Below are positions 27,470 to 36,522 of a DNA stretch of 64,000 nt, in pieces. This stretch comes from JAKVCB01 sp963578605 (GTDB lineage Bacteria > Planctomycetota > Planctomycetia > Pirellulales > Lacipirellulaceae). A program made the position numbers and the translations under genes. The notes beneath the pieces were generated by a model. The model was not told where the DNA came from and did not search any database. It saw only the letters and a list, made by a program, of their open reading frames with translations. The stretch spans positions 1-64,000 of the forward strand of contig CAUZEA010000022.1 in the NCBI GenBank assembly GCA_963578605.1, in the 5' to 3' direction. Each line of letters opens with the position of its first letter. Position 1 is the first letter of the stretch.

Positions 27470-28447
27470 CTATCGGTACATCCAACGATAGGCAACCCCT
27501 GGATCGACGCCGTAGAATTGGGCCTTGCCCTTGGGAACGCCGAAGCGGATTTCTCCCTCGTGCTCGAGGAATTCGTCGCCCGGTCGCCAGAAGTTCAGTT
27601 GTAGCGTCTTTCGTGCAAACAGGCGGCCCTTACCCGGAGAGTCATCAATCTGGTAGGCACCGGGTGGGTCGATCCACCGATAGGCGTTCGATAAACCCGA
27701 AACGTAAACCGAGAAAAAATCGATCCGTGGATTAACGTCGGCCCAAGTTGCAACACCCCACACGCCCTGGTCGGAACGCCCGTCCGTGATCGGCAACACC
27801 TCGTCGGCCATTTGTGCACTGTTCAAGAGACGCTTGCCGGGAGTTTCCCGCTTTTGAATGGCTTCGACGGCTGCCGGAATAACCTGATCCAAATAGGCTT
27901 TGTAGATCGGTTGGCCCGAAGCATCCTTGTCTTGTCCTTCCAACACCATGTGAGGAATAAAACGAACGGTCTTACTCTGGCTTGGTTCAGCTACGAAACT
28001 GCCATCTGGCTGCTCGGTAGAATTGAGTCGGTCGCCAGTATTCTTCACCTCGTAAATCATGTACCAGATTAGCTTGCGCTGCATTCGCCCACTTGGTTGG
28101 GGTATGTCGACCTCAATCATGCGTACGGGCTTGAATGAAAACTTCAGGCACCAGATATCCCGCCGAAACTTCACTTCCGCAGATTTACCGTAAAGGGTGC
28201 GGGTCTCGGTCAAAAAGTTGGGCTCCCAAGAAAGATCGATATTACTCCGAATCTCAACGATGTCGTGTGTGCTGACCGTTTCCCCAGGGTCAATTTCGGG
28301 AGGGATCGTAGTCATCACCCCGGGAGCCAATTTGCGCGGCTTGGAAGCTGCCGGCTGCGCAAAACCGCAGTTGGCCACCAGGAGCACGATTAAGAAACTC
28401 AAAAAGAGGGGGCCCAGCGAAAGGCCCGAGCGGGGCATATGCATCAA
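27470..28447 (-). CDS. Exported protein of unknown function
   Basis: The 325-residue protein has a signal peptide (hydrophobic residues about 12-28, LFLSFLIVLLVANCGFAQ, with a probable cut after FAQ). The mature part is mostly predicted beta structure with several Trp/Tyr residues (SWEPNFLTET, YRWIDPPGAY, ending GVAYRWMYR). The segment VEIDIP... WYMIYEVKNTGD suggests a Ig-like fold, but no family is recognised. It is likely a periplasmic or surface protein. It stands alone, with the rpmA-obg pair downstream after 208 bases. Confidence 0.6.
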   Translation of the reverse strand: MMHMPRSGLSLGPLFLSFLIVLLVANCGFAQPAASKPRKLAPGVMTTIPPEIDPGETVSTHDIVEIRSNIDLSWEPNFLTETRTLYGKSAEVKFRRDIWCLKFSFKPVRMIEVDIPQPSGRMQRKLIWYMIYEVKNTGDRLNSTEQPDGSFVAEPSQSKTVRFIPHMVLEGQDKDASGQPIYKAYLDQVIPAAVEAIQKRETPGKRLLNSAQMADEVLPITDGRSDQGVWGVATWADVNPRIDFFSVYVSGLSNAYRWIDPPGAYQIDDSPGKGRLFARKTLQLNFWRPGDEFLEHEGEIRFGVPKGKAQFYGVDPGVAYRWMYR

Positions 28448-28618
28448 TTGCCTGCTGCTAGCTGTGGCTGCTTCAATTCCGAAGCTCGAACGCTAAACTA
28501 CTTCCATCTTCTATTTTAGACAGCCAGACAGGTCACAGCAAGTTTTTCCCGCCGATGACAAAACCTCACGAGGGGCAAAATCAGAATCGGTTTATTCAGT
28601 ACAAGCCGTACTCCCCAC

Positions 28619-28672
28619 CAAAAAAACCGGTCCTGTGGGTACCTGCTGCAGCAGGTTCTCACACAGGACCGG
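28619..28672 (-). terminator. Strong intrinsic terminator of the EF-hand gene
   Basis: On the minus strand an 11-bp perfect stem (28662-28672 with 28627-28637, sequence CCGGTCCTGTG) is followed by a run of T residues (28626-28621). The loop contains a second palindrome, CCTGCTGCAGCAGG, that can form a nested hairpin. It begins about 50 bases past the stop codon of the EF-hand gene at 28721. Confidence 0.85.
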
Positions 28673-28720
28673 GAGTCAACGGACATTCGAATGCAGATGA
28701 TCGCCCGGGTGGCGCTTATC

Positions 28721-29602
28721 TCATGCTGTAGACTCCTCGCTAGTCGAAGCGGAGGATCCCTTATCGGAATCGCGCTGCTTCGGACAATCCTTGCATTCCT
28801 CTTGTTTGCCACCCTCTCCACGAGGAGGACCCGCTTGGTTGCCGATACCACGAACTCTTAGACCTTCAGTCCGTCGGAACCGCCCGCCTGGCGGAGGAGG
28901 TCCAAATTGTTGACCCAGTGGCAGCGGACCGCCTGGACCCAATTCTCGGTTCCCAAAACCGCCTTCTGAACGCCTGTGTTGGTCGCCATGTTGGCGTTTC
29001 ATGTTCTGACGCTTTTGGCGAATTTCTCGCGTGAGTGCTTGGAATTCCTCGCGGCTCAGCGAACCGTCGCTATTTTTGTCGAACTTGTCGAACATTTCGC
29101 CCAAGTCAAACGGTGCATGTCCTTGTGGACCGCGGTTGCCGCGGGGACGACCTTCCGGACCGCCAGGTCCACGGTCTCCGCGACGACCACTTTCAGGACC
29201 GCCAGGTCCACGGTCTCCACGACGACCACTTTCCGGACCGCCAGGTCCACGGTCTCCGCGACGACCACTTTCAGGACCGCCAGGTCCACGGTCTCCGCGG
29301 GGACGACCTTCCGGACCATCGACCCCTTGGTCGCCAGGTTTCCGGCCGCGTCGACCCTCAGGGGGTCCCCCTGGACGTCCTTCGGGACGGTTCTGACGAC
29401 GTTCACGCATCGATTGGCGGGCATTCTGGCGTTCTTCTTCGTTGAGCTTACCATCACCGTCAGTATCAAACTCTGCGATCAGCTTTTGGCGTCGTTCGGG
29501 ATTCAAACTTTGTCCTTTGCCATCTGGACCTTCGGCGACGGCAGGCCCAACGGTCCATCCTAGCGCCAGGACTACCCCGCAAATTAACAGGGAACTTTTC
29601 AT
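28721..29602 (-). CDS. Secreted EF-hand protein with Gly/Pro/Arg-rich repeats
   Basis: After a signal peptide (cut near AVAEG), two EF-hand calcium loops are visible: DTDGDGKLNEEE (residues 46-57) and DKNSDGSLSREE in the second half. Between them lies a low-complexity segment of 13-residue repeats (GDRGPGGPESGRR), and the C-terminal 100 residues are Gly/Pro/Arg- and Ser-rich with a CKDC pair. At 293 residues it has no catalytic domain. It probably binds Ca2+ in the periplasm or on the cell surface. A strong terminator follows, so it is monocistronic on its 3' side. Confidence 0.85.
   Translation of the reverse strand: MKSSLLICGVVLALGWTVGPAVAEGPDGKGQSLNPERRQKLIAEFDTDGDGKLNEEERQNARQSMRERRQNRPEGRPGGPPEGRRGRKPGDQGVDGPEGRPRGDRGPGGPESGRRGDRGPGGPESGRRGDRGPGGPESGRRGDRGPGGPEGRPRGNRGPQGHAPFDLGEMFDKFDKNSDGSLSREEFQALTREIRQKRQNMKRQHGDQHRRSEGGFGNRELGPGGPLPLGQQFGPPPPGGRFRRTEGLRVRGIGNQAGPPRGEGGKQEECKDCPKQRDSDKGSSASTSEESTA
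29160..29315. repeat. Four 39-bp tandem repeats inside the EF-hand gene
   Basis: Four units (29160-29198, 29199-29237, 29238-29276, 29277-29315) encode the GDRGPGGPE-type 13-residue repeat. The copies are nearly identical at the nucleotide level; differences are a few third-position or single-codon changes. The unit is a multiple of three, so copy-number change keeps the frame. Confidence 0.9.
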
Positions 29603-29813
29603 CTCAAAATCTCCGGTCGATCAAATGAAACTGTTCGGCCCGGCCAGTCCGGGCAGACTCCCAGTCACTCAGCCTAAGCGAAGCGACAAAGAGATCAACC
29701 CCGTCGAACCGGGCGAGTTTCGCCGAATTTGGGCTCGGGGAGGAAAAACAAGGGGCTTTTTCAGAATTGGCCTGACTTGCCACGGGGCAGGGACTCGCTG
29801 CACCAGCGGTTGG

Positions 29814-30647
29814 TTACGCATCCGCTGGGACCAACCGCCAATTCTGTACTGAGGAAACACTGGCCGAAAGCCATTGTTCACCAGATGCATACCTGCCTTG
29901 CGGAACCCGGCTGCCAGGAAGGGAAAGGGCCAATTCGGGAACTAAAAATGGCCAGGGAGAGACTTTCACGAGGTGATTTTCTGCAACCCTGTCCGTATAG
30001 ACCTGGACGAACCGCACCGTTTGATTTCCCAGCAAGTTTTGCAGCCGGTCCTCCTGCGTGAATTCGTCGGGTCTACCCAGAGAGAGCCACAAACTTAACC
30101 GGTCGAACCACTGCAGCCATAAAAGCGCCTCATCGGCAAGTTGTGGCGTGTGACTTTCGGGACACAAACCTTGCCAACGGGTCAGCCATTCCTGTCGCCG
30201 CCGGGTGGTGTCTGCCTGCCAGGAGCGGCTGGCTGGTTGGTCGCGGGAATCGGCTTCCTCTCTCAAGGCGACGAAGTGCCCAGCCACCATCCACGCAGTG
30301 AGCAGGCCAATGTTTTCGGCGGCCAGCACGCTTCGGTGCCAGATGTCGATCGCTTCGGGAAGCCGCATTTCTAAAAAGGAAGGTAAACGTGCATGATCGG
30401 GGTCGATTCTGGGTACCGCCTCCCATGGAAGCCAACCGTCGTCGTGGTGGCAAATCGCGGCCAGGACCTCCTCGCGGACGCCATGCAATGGATTCGCATC
30501 CCCATCGTGCGGGCTGCAGATGACGGGCGAAAACTGCCCACCACCCCAATGAGACGCCAGTTCGGCACTCAGGCGGGCGTGGTCGACTTGCGAAATGCGC
30601 AACCACCCGGGCCGACCATCTGGTAGTATTACGTCGCGACGGATCAT
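29814..30647 (-). CDS. DUF3891 family protein
   Basis: The 277-residue protein shows the conserved HHDDGWLPWE (residues about 65-76), then MVAGHFVAL and the WFDRLSLWL region typical of DUF3891. The His/Asp-rich motif resembles an HD-type metal site, but the family has no assigned activity. No signal peptide or membrane segment is seen, so it is probably cytoplasmic. It lies upstream of the EF-hand gene on the same strand, 211 bases away. The ATG at 30647 gives the natural start, MIRRDVI. Confidence 0.8.
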   Translation of the reverse strand: MIRRDVILPDGRPGWLRISQVDHARLSAELASHWGGGQFSPVICSPHDGDANPLHGVREEVLAAICHHDDGWLPWEAVPRIDPDHARLPSFLEMRLPEAIDIWHRSVLAAENIGLLTAWMVAGHFVALREEADSRDQPASRSWQADTTRRRQEWLTRWQGLCPESHTPQLADEALLWLQWFDRLSLWLSLGRPDEFTQEDRLQNLLGNQTVRFVQVYTDRVAENHLVKVSPWPFLVPELALSLPGSRVPQGRYASGEQWLSASVSSVQNWRLVPADA

Positions 30648-30884
30648 GGGAAAGTGAGTGTCAATGGCTCAACCAGTTTGATCGGGCTAAACGGCCACAT
30701 AGTGACTGACAAAATCTGCACAGCAAACCGGTGAAATGCGACCAGCATTGCCGGCCTATCCGAAAGGGGTCATATGGGCAACACACACCTCTTTTATCCT
30801 ACCGCGAGCTGGCTTAAGGGTATCGCGTGGAACAAACTTTTGAGGGGATTCAGCGAACACTTTGCGAATGGCACCCCCTATCTA

Positions 30885-31820
30885 TCACTCTCCAGCGAAA
30901 GGCGAAGCTGAGAATGACTGGCTTTGTGGGACCTGTGCCAGGCGGATAACGATCAGTTTCTGCTGACGCCCTGCGGCGACATCCACCGAATGGAAGTAGT
31001 CCCCTAGTTTTCCCCTGGCGTCGGGACGTCCCATCATGACCAGCATTTCACCTGGCGAAAGCGAGGCGGTTATCTCTAACTCCGTAAAGACTTTGCGATC
31101 CCGCTTTGCCTCCTGACGCAGGATCCCGTTCTCTCCACCCACGTAACGTAGTTTGTGGGGCCCATAATGAAGTTCGGGCACTAACCGCAGCTCGACCGAC
31201 TGGTCGGGCTGTGGTGTCACATCGATTGCAAAGATCGCCTGGGCATCTGCGTAGGTGCGACCTCCCAACTCACCATCGGTCGCCACCAACAGGGGAACCT
31301 CGTGGATCAATTCCGAAGCCTGGATTTCCGCGCGGCGACCTGATTTGAGCTGCAAACGGCGACGCCTCACCATCCGTTCCCCCAACAGGTCAACCTGGTC
31401 CTGGACCAGGTTGTCGGCAGGGGAGTCGCGGGTCCCTGATTCGCCGTTAAGCTGAAGCGCACGGGCAAGGGGAACTGGCAAGATGCTACCAACCACTCCC
31501 ACTCGGAAACCATTGGTCGCCAGCCGACGCCGAACGTCGACGGGTATTGGCGTTTCGTCGATCTCTTGCCAACTCGCGTTGCTGATCTCCCCATCGCTCC
31601 ACGGGTAACGTGCCCAGAAAATCTCCACTGCGACACTGTCGGGAGATGACCGGATAGGGCGAAGTGGCGATTTGCCGGCGGTCACCGCATGATCATCCAT
31701 CAACCGGCAACCGACCGGCAGGATCAGCAACGAAAGCCCCCATCCGCACCACAGCCCGACGCGACACAGCTTGCTGCACGTGTGCGGGGACACAATTTGA
31801 AAAGTCTTGGGCAGCCACAT
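30885..31820 (-). CDS. Exported, possibly lipid-anchored protein of unknown function
   Basis: The N-terminus has a long hydrophobic stretch (GWGLSLLILPVGC) ending at a Cys around residue 38, a non-canonical lipobox. The mature portion is mixed alpha/beta, with no cysteine-rich or catalytic motif; SPGEMLVMMGRP near the end is a feature seen in planctomycete hypothetical proteins of this size. A 237-base gap downstream holds no gene. No family is recognised. The start may be an internal ATG/GTG, but this one gives the hydrophobic leader. Confidence 0.55.
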   Translation of the reverse strand: MWLPKTFQIVSPHTCSKLCRVGLWCGWGLSLLILPVGCRLMDDHAVTAGKSPLRPIRSSPDSVAVEIFWARYPWSDGEISNASWQEIDETPIPVDVRRRLATNGFRVGVVGSILPVPLARALQLNGESGTRDSPADNLVQDQVDLLGERMVRRRRLQLKSGRRAEIQASELIHEVPLLVATDGELGGRTYADAQAIFAIDVTPQPDQSVELRLVPELHYGPHKLRYVGGENGILRQEAKRDRKVFTELEITASLSPGEMLVMMGRPDARGKLGDYFHSVDVAAGRQQKLIVIRLAQVPQSQSFSASPFAGE

Positions 31821-32055
31821 TGGCAGAACGCCGATCGTTGCAGCAAAGCAGGCACCGAACAGAAAGTGATAGAGGTTTTAGCGTCACCGACGTCTGGCGA
31901 TACGGTTTGTCGATTCCCTCCCTCAACTAGGGTCCTAGAGAGGGAACCGTTTTGAACTGACCTGCCACAGTAACACTGGAAATGAGCTAGTCGTGCTAGC
32001 ATGTACAAAGGCAACTCGGGACACAGAGTACGAGAATCGGAATTTCAGGTCAACG

Positions 32056-32661
32056 TTATGTTAATGGTACGATTTGTGGTGCGGGGATCCGCTCGCCGTA
32101 TACGTGGCCATACTGCCCGACCAAATCGTCGTACGAGTGCTCCAGGAACTCGTACACGCCATAGGGCGGGTCCAACGACAGCCACGACCTGGCCAGTTGG
32201 TCCATAGTGGCATCGTACTGTTGCTGCGATGCCCCATGCACATAGCATCTACCCTCGTGGCGTCGCAGATCGCCGTCGAACGCCGGACTAATGTGCCACA
32301 GTTCGTGCAACAGGGTCGAGAGCTTTTCTTCGACCGAGTGATTCAGAAAGCGTGGGAGATAAAAGCTTAGAATGTAGAAATATTCGAGCCCGTTGTGATC
32401 GAGCACTGGCTGGCAACTGTATCGCCGGCTGCCGCGTTGGCCCGTGGTCGCGCCATGTTCAAACCGCAAGGGAGTCAATGAGGCCTGCAAACCATGGGTG
32501 ACATTTTTACGCGCCTGGCAAAAGCTAATTGCGACTCGCCGCAGGTCAATGTGATGCAGTTCCGGCAAGCGTTGGCACATGTCGGTACAAAGATGCCACA
32601 TCGCGAGCGTAAAATCAAACCCACAGGCGAGCTGTTTGTCGTAGCCTGAATCGGAGCACAT
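32056..32661 (-). CDS. Putative zinc metallopeptidase-like protein (HEXXH)
   Basis: A zincin-like motif, HELWH, is at residues 119-123, followed by a His12-residue-downstream candidate third ligand (DLRRHEGRCYVHG, His135 or His142). The N-terminal half (FDFTLAMWHLCTDMCQRLPE) and the region before HELWH (FYLPRFLNH) resemble putative phage-type metallopeptidases. The protein is cytoplasmic by sequence (201 residues). It is the first gene after rplQ on the same strand, 95 bases downstream, so it may be co-transcribed at low level with the ribosomal operon. Confidence 0.6.
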   Translation of the reverse strand: MCSDSGYDKQLACGFDFTLAMWHLCTDMCQRLPELHHIDLRRVAISFCQARKNVTHGLQASLTPLRFEHGATTGQRGSRRYSCQPVLDHNGLEYFYILSFYLPRFLNHSVEEKLSTLLHELWHISPAFDGDLRRHEGRCYVHGASQQQYDATMDQLARSWLSLDPPYGVYEFLEHSYDDLVGQYGHVYGERIPAPQIVPLT

Positions 32662-32756
32662 GGTCGTACGGTAATTGCAATAACGGGCGAGAAGTCACCT
32701 GACAGCTCCCAACCGCGGAACTCCGGCGATTTTAGCATGAATTGCGGATTTAACCG

Positions 32757-33503
32757 TTACGACTTTTTTTGCTCATCCGCTGGGGATGATTCAGTCGATT
32801 CGTCAGCGGCTGCTGTTTCTGCCGCAGCTTCTTCGTCTTCCCCGGCTGCATCGCTGCCCACTTCGTCGCCATCGGACTCCATATCTGTTAGCTCCGCATC
32901 CGCAGTCTCGATCTGTTCGGCACCCGGGTCTTCGTCAGCCGAGTCATCAAAGGCTGGCTTGAAACTCCGTTCTATCACGCGATCTCGAACTCCCACAAAC
33001 TCAAGGATGGCCTTCGTCCCGGCATCCCCGAGGCGTGGCTTGGCGAGGCGGACGATCCGGGTATAGCCACCCGGGCGTTCGCGAAATCTGGGGGCAACCT
33101 CATCGAAGAGGACAATGACGGCGTCTTTGTCACCCAGAAGTTTCTGGCAGCGGCGGCGGGCATCAACAGCCGGGGCAATTGCCGCATTCCACTTTTGCCA
33201 CTGTTCACTGGTCCGCCAGGCACGATACTCCTGGGTACCGCGATCGGCATCGCTTGCATACTCCGCGGCTGCGTCCGCAGCGGCCAGGGATCGCCGTGCG
33301 ATGGTCACACACTTTTCGACCAGGGGGCGAACTTCCTTGGCCTTGCTGATGGTGGTGACCACCCTCCCTTTAACCTTGGGTACATTCTCATCAAATTCGG
33401 CATCTCGCTCGGTGAGAATGAGCGAACTGGCCAAGTTGCGCAGGAGGGCACGTTGATGCTTGGGGTTGCGACCGAGTTTGCGGCCACGTCGACGGTGTCG
33501 CAT
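32757..33503 (-). CDS. rplQ: Ribosomal protein bL17 with an internal insert and acidic tail
   Basis: MRHRRRGRKLGRNPKHQRALLRNL is the standard start, split here, and GGYTRIVRL closes the conserved core. Compared with the 127-residue E. coli L17, the core has an extra ~40 residues (about 72-115) and ends in a ~60-residue tail rich in Asp, Glu, Ser and Ala (from about 190), giving 248 residues. It is a large-subunit protein near the exit tunnel. It is the last gene of the alpha operon, 63 bases after rpoA. Confidence 0.95.
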   Translation of the reverse strand: MRHRRRGRKLGRNPKHQRALLRNLASSLILTERDAEFDENVPKVKGRVVTTISKAKEVRPLVEKCVTIARRSLAAADAAAEYASDADRGTQEYRAWRTSEQWQKWNAAIAPAVDARRRCQKLLGDKDAVIVLFDEVAPRFRERPGGYTRIVRLAKPRLGDAGTKAILEFVGVRDRVIERSFKPAFDDSADEDPGAEQIETADAELTDMESDGDEVGSDAAGEDEEAAAETAAADESTESSPADEQKKS

Positions 33504-33566
33504 GAAACTGGAATTTGGATTTGAGGGGAAACGGAATATTGAAAAAATCTCTTACTGTCTGGCAGA

Positions 33567-34559
33567 CTAAACACTTGTAGGAGCCGCGATGCGCATTCCC
33601 AAATGCAACCCAAGCTCCAAGAGTTTGGCTTGAATTTCGGTCAATGTCGTTTCGCCAAAGTTGCGTACTTCCAACAAATCGTCAGGGTTGTGGACCACCA
33701 GGTCACGGATAAACATGATATTTTCCGACTCGAGGCAGTTACTTGCCCGAACCGAAAGATGGAGTTCGGCGATCGGCAGGTTCAGCTTGGCCTCGACGGA
33801 CGGATCGATGGCTGATCCGGTCATCGGCTGCCCAGCCGAACGTACTTGGGAGCCAAGCTGGCTGTACTGCACGAACGGGTTAAGGTGCTTGCGGAGGATC
33901 TTGGTCGATTCGACTAAGGCCATTTCTGGTCCTATCGAACCGTCGGTCCAAATCTCAATGGTCAATTTATCGTAGTTGGTCTTTTGACCGACGCGGGTTT
34001 CTTCAACCTCGTAGCGAACTCGCACTACCGGGCTATAAACCGCATCAATGGGAATAATACCAATCTCCCGGATATCATCGCTGTGCTCAATTGCCGCAAC
34101 GTAACCCCGCCCGTTTTCGACCACCATCTCCATCATGAACGGAACGTCCTCCGTTAGGGTCGCCAGGACATGATCGCGATTGATGATTTCGACCGAGTCA
34201 TCTGTTTCGATGTCGGCTGCGGTGACCGAGCCCTTCTGATTCTTTTCGACCCGGAGCACACGGGTTTGGTTGCTGTGGTTTTTGACGACCAGCGACTTCA
34301 CGTTGAGCACAATATCGGTGACGTCTTCGATTACACCAGTAATCGTTGTGAACTCATGCTGGGCATTGTGAACCTTAATTTGGGTTACGGCGCTACCCTC
34401 CAAACTGGAGAGCAAAATCCGACGCAATCCATTACCGATCGTCGAACCGAAACCACGTTCAAACGGTTCGGCAACAAACTTTCCGTAAGTCGCTGTACGT
34501 GTGCTGGCATCACACACAACGACACTCGGCAGTTCCAATCCACGCCATCGGATATGCAT
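33567..34559 (-). CDS. rpoA: RNA polymerase alpha subunit
   Basis: The N-terminal dimerisation domain (FERGFGSTIGNGLRRILLSSLEG) and C-terminal domain (LSVRASNCLESENI, then VRNFGETTLTEIQAKL) are both complete in 330 residues, so upstream-element and activator contacts should be preserved. It nucleates assembly of core RNA polymerase with the beta and beta' subunits encoded at 55-63.5 kb. It lies between rpsD and rplQ, the standard alpha-operon order. Confidence 0.98.
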   Translation of the reverse strand: MHIRWRGLELPSVVVCDASTRTATYGKFVAEPFERGFGSTIGNGLRRILLSSLEGSAVTQIKVHNAQHEFTTITGVIEDVTDIVLNVKSLVVKNHSNQTRVLRVEKNQKGSVTAADIETDDSVEIINRDHVLATLTEDVPFMMEMVVENGRGYVAAIEHSDDIREIGIIPIDAVYSPVVRVRYEVEETRVGQKTNYDKLTIEIWTDGSIGPEMALVESTKILRKHLNPFVQYSQLGSQVRSAGQPMTGSAIDPSVEAKLNLPIAELHLSVRASNCLESENIMFIRDLVVHNPDDLLEVRNFGETTLTEIQAKLLELGLHLGMRIAAPTSV

Positions 34560-34674
34560 TTTTGTGTGTCTCCTCAGGTGAAAGCTGTTAACAGGTTTTC
34601 ACAAAACCGCTTGCATCGCCCGGACCCATGCTTCGAACACAAGTTACCGAGAGATCTTCCAGGGTGGCAGTTGA

Positions 34675-35301
34675 CTACCTTGAACAGAGCTCAACTATCA
34701 ACTGTGTCTTAACGGGCAACGAGACATCTTCCGCCCCGGGTAACCGTCCCATGACGCCTTCCGGAATGTCGGTCTCTGCGACCGACAGATAATCGGGAAC
34801 GTCGCGATGGATTTCGGCCCTGGCAGCCCGAATCATGTCCAGGCTTTTGGCCCGATTCTTCACTCGGATGACATCGCCAATACGAACCTCAAAGCTGGGT
34901 ACGTCCACCCGCTGACCATTGATTGTGATGTGGCCGTGGCAAATCATTTGCCTCGCCTGATTGCGGCTTTGGCCAAAACCAAGTCGATGCACGACATTGT
35001 CGAGCCGCCGCTCCAACAAACTCATCAGCGTGTCACCCGTGTTCCCCTTGGACCTTTCGGCATGAGTAAAATAACGGCGAAACTGACGTTCCAACACGCC
35101 ATAACAGTGTTTGACTTTCTGCTTCTCACGGAGATGAATACCGTAGTCGGTCGGCTTGCTACGTCTTCCGACGTGCTGCCCTGGAGGCGCCTCGCGCCGC
35201 TCAAAAGCGCACTTGGGAGTATCGCAACGGTTACCCTTGAGAAACAATTTCATCCCGTCGCGACGACAAAGACGACAAACGGGTCCAGTGTAACGTGCCA
35301 T
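34675..35301 (-). CDS. rpsD: Ribosomal protein uS4, zinc-binding type
   Basis: The start at 35301 (MARYTGPVCR) is preferred over an upstream ATG that adds 19 unrelated residues. Cys9, Cys12, Cys26 and Cys31 form a zinc-finger-like set found in the C+ form of S4. The S4 RNA-binding domain (SLLERRLDNVVHRLGF) follows. At 208 residues it is normal. S4 initiates 30S assembly and in many bacteria represses its own operon; no leader hairpin for this was identified. Confidence 0.97.
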   Translation of the reverse strand: MARYTGPVCRLCRRDGMKLFLKGNRCDTPKCAFERREAPPGQHVGRRSKPTDYGIHLREKQKVKHCYGVLERQFRRYFTHAERSKGNTGDTLMSLLERRLDNVVHRLGFGQSRNQARQMICHGHITINGQRVDVPSFEVRIGDVIRVKNRAKSLDMIRAARAEIHRDVPDYLSVAETDIPEGVMGRLPGAEDVSLPVKTQLIVELCSR

Positions 35302-35400
35302 ATTTCTGAATACCAAATGAGCAGTTAAGTTTTTTTGTTTAGGGCTTTCGGGTATCAACCAGCTACGTGTCTCACCCGCCGGGTCGTGACAACAGGGCCC

Positions 35401-35790
35401 TTACACACGACGCTTTTTGCGGGGTCGACATCCGTTATGTGGCAACGGAGTGACATCTTCGATCGATTTAACTTTCAGGCCAGCTGCTTCCAGTGATGTG
35501 ATCGCGCTCTCCCGACCGCTGCCAGGCCCTTTGACCTTCACGTCCACTTCCCTCATGCCAAACTTCTTTGCTTTATCCGCCACCTGCTGCGCGGCCATCT
35601 GACCCGCAAACGGCGTACTTTTGCGACTTCCCTTGAAACCGCTGGTTCCCGCGCTTGCCCAACACAACGTGTCACCCTTGGTGTCAGTGATCGTGACCGT
35701 GGTGTTGTTAAACGTCGCTCGGATAAAAGCAACGCCCACCGACACATTGCGGCGAACTTTCTTTTTCGTTTTCTTTTTCGATTTGGCCAT
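35401..35790 (-). CDS. rpsK: Ribosomal protein uS11
   Basis: A basic Lys-rich N-terminus precedes GVAFIRATFNNTTVTITD and ends with LPHNGCRPRKKRRV, the universally conserved S11 tail. It is 129 residues, the expected size. It lies in the 30S platform, near the mRNA exit. The gap to rpsM (128 bases) and to rpsD (99 bases) is larger than in most bacteria, yet the order is standard. Confidence 0.98.
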   Translation of the reverse strand: MAKSKKKTKKKVRRNVSVGVAFIRATFNNTTVTITDTKGDTLCWASAGTSGFKGSRKSTPFAGQMAAQQVADKAKKFGMREVDVKVKGPGSGRESAITSLEAAGLKVKSIEDVTPLPHNGCRPRKKRRV

Positions 35791-35918
35791 ATGCTAACTT
35801 ACTAAAACAGGACTCTTTCACCAAAACAGGCGGGCTCCGGAACACTCTGACGCAACCATCCTGACACAATGAACGCTTGACACAATGAACGCTGTCGCTT
35901 CTTTTCCCAGCCAACCGC

Positions 35919-36302
35919 CTAACGTAAATCTTTCACGCCTTTCTTGCCAGCAACCGTTTTCTTGGGCCCCTTGCGTGTGCGCGCATTTGTCTTCGTCCGC
36001 TGACCACGCACCGGCAAGCCGCGTCGATGCCGCAAACCGCGATAGCATCCAATATCCCGCAACCGCGATATGTCCTGCGTCGTTTGTCGACGCAACTGAC
36101 CTTCGACAACATAGTCCTTGTCCAACAGGTTGGCGATCCGCGCCACCTCATCCTCGCCCAAGTCACGGGCCTTCACCAGCGGATCGATGCCCGCCTTATG
36201 GCACAGCTCTCGAGCGGTCTTCGTGCCCACACCATACAAATAAGTCAGCGATATGGCCGTTGGCCGATCGGGCGGTATGTCTACACCTAACAAACGTGGC
36301 AT
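35919..36302 (-). CDS. rpsM: Ribosomal protein uS13
   Basis: MPRLLGVDIPPDRPTAISL, the helix-two-turns-helix (LYGVGTKTARELC) and the basic tail RGQRTKTNARTRKG are all present in 127 residues. S13 contacts the 50S subunit and tRNAs at the head of the 30S subunit. It lies 106 bases after rpmJ in the standard order. Confidence 0.98.
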   Translation of the reverse strand: MPRLLGVDIPPDRPTAISLTYLYGVGTKTARELCHKAGIDPLVKARDLGEDEVARIANLLDKDYVVEGQLRRQTTQDISRLRDIGCYRGLRHRRGLPVRGQRTKTNARTRKGPKKTVAGKKGVKDLR

Positions 36303-36408
36303 AACTTCAAGGCTCTCTCTCGATACTCAGGCCAAGGAAGCAACCACGGTGGCTGTGTTTGCTAACCCTGTTGCAGTGGACCCCATTACAATGATAACCG
36401 TGCCGCCG

Positions 36409-36522
36409 TTAACCCTGTCGCTGTTTGTGGCGCGGGTTGGAACAAACCACGTAAACAACACCGCGACGACGGACTACCTTGCATTTATCGCAAATCCGTT
36501 TCACACTCGCGCGAACTTTCAT
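36409..36522 (-). CDS. rpmJ: Ribosomal protein bL36, zinc-binding form
   Basis: This 37-residue protein is too short for a standard length cut-off. MKVRASVKRICDKCKVVRRR and the end SNPRHKQRQG match bL36, with Cys11, Cys14, Cys27 and His32 as the zinc ligands. It is the C+ form. It sits between map and rpsM, its usual position downstream of (absent) infA. Confidence 0.97.
   Translation of the reverse strand: MKVRASVKRICDKCKVVRRRGVVYVVCSNPRHKQRQG

Noticed and set aside
29160..29315. Regular 39-bp repeats considered as a CRISPR array
   Set aside because: They are contiguous, without variable spacers, and encode an in-frame amino acid repeat within the EF-hand gene.
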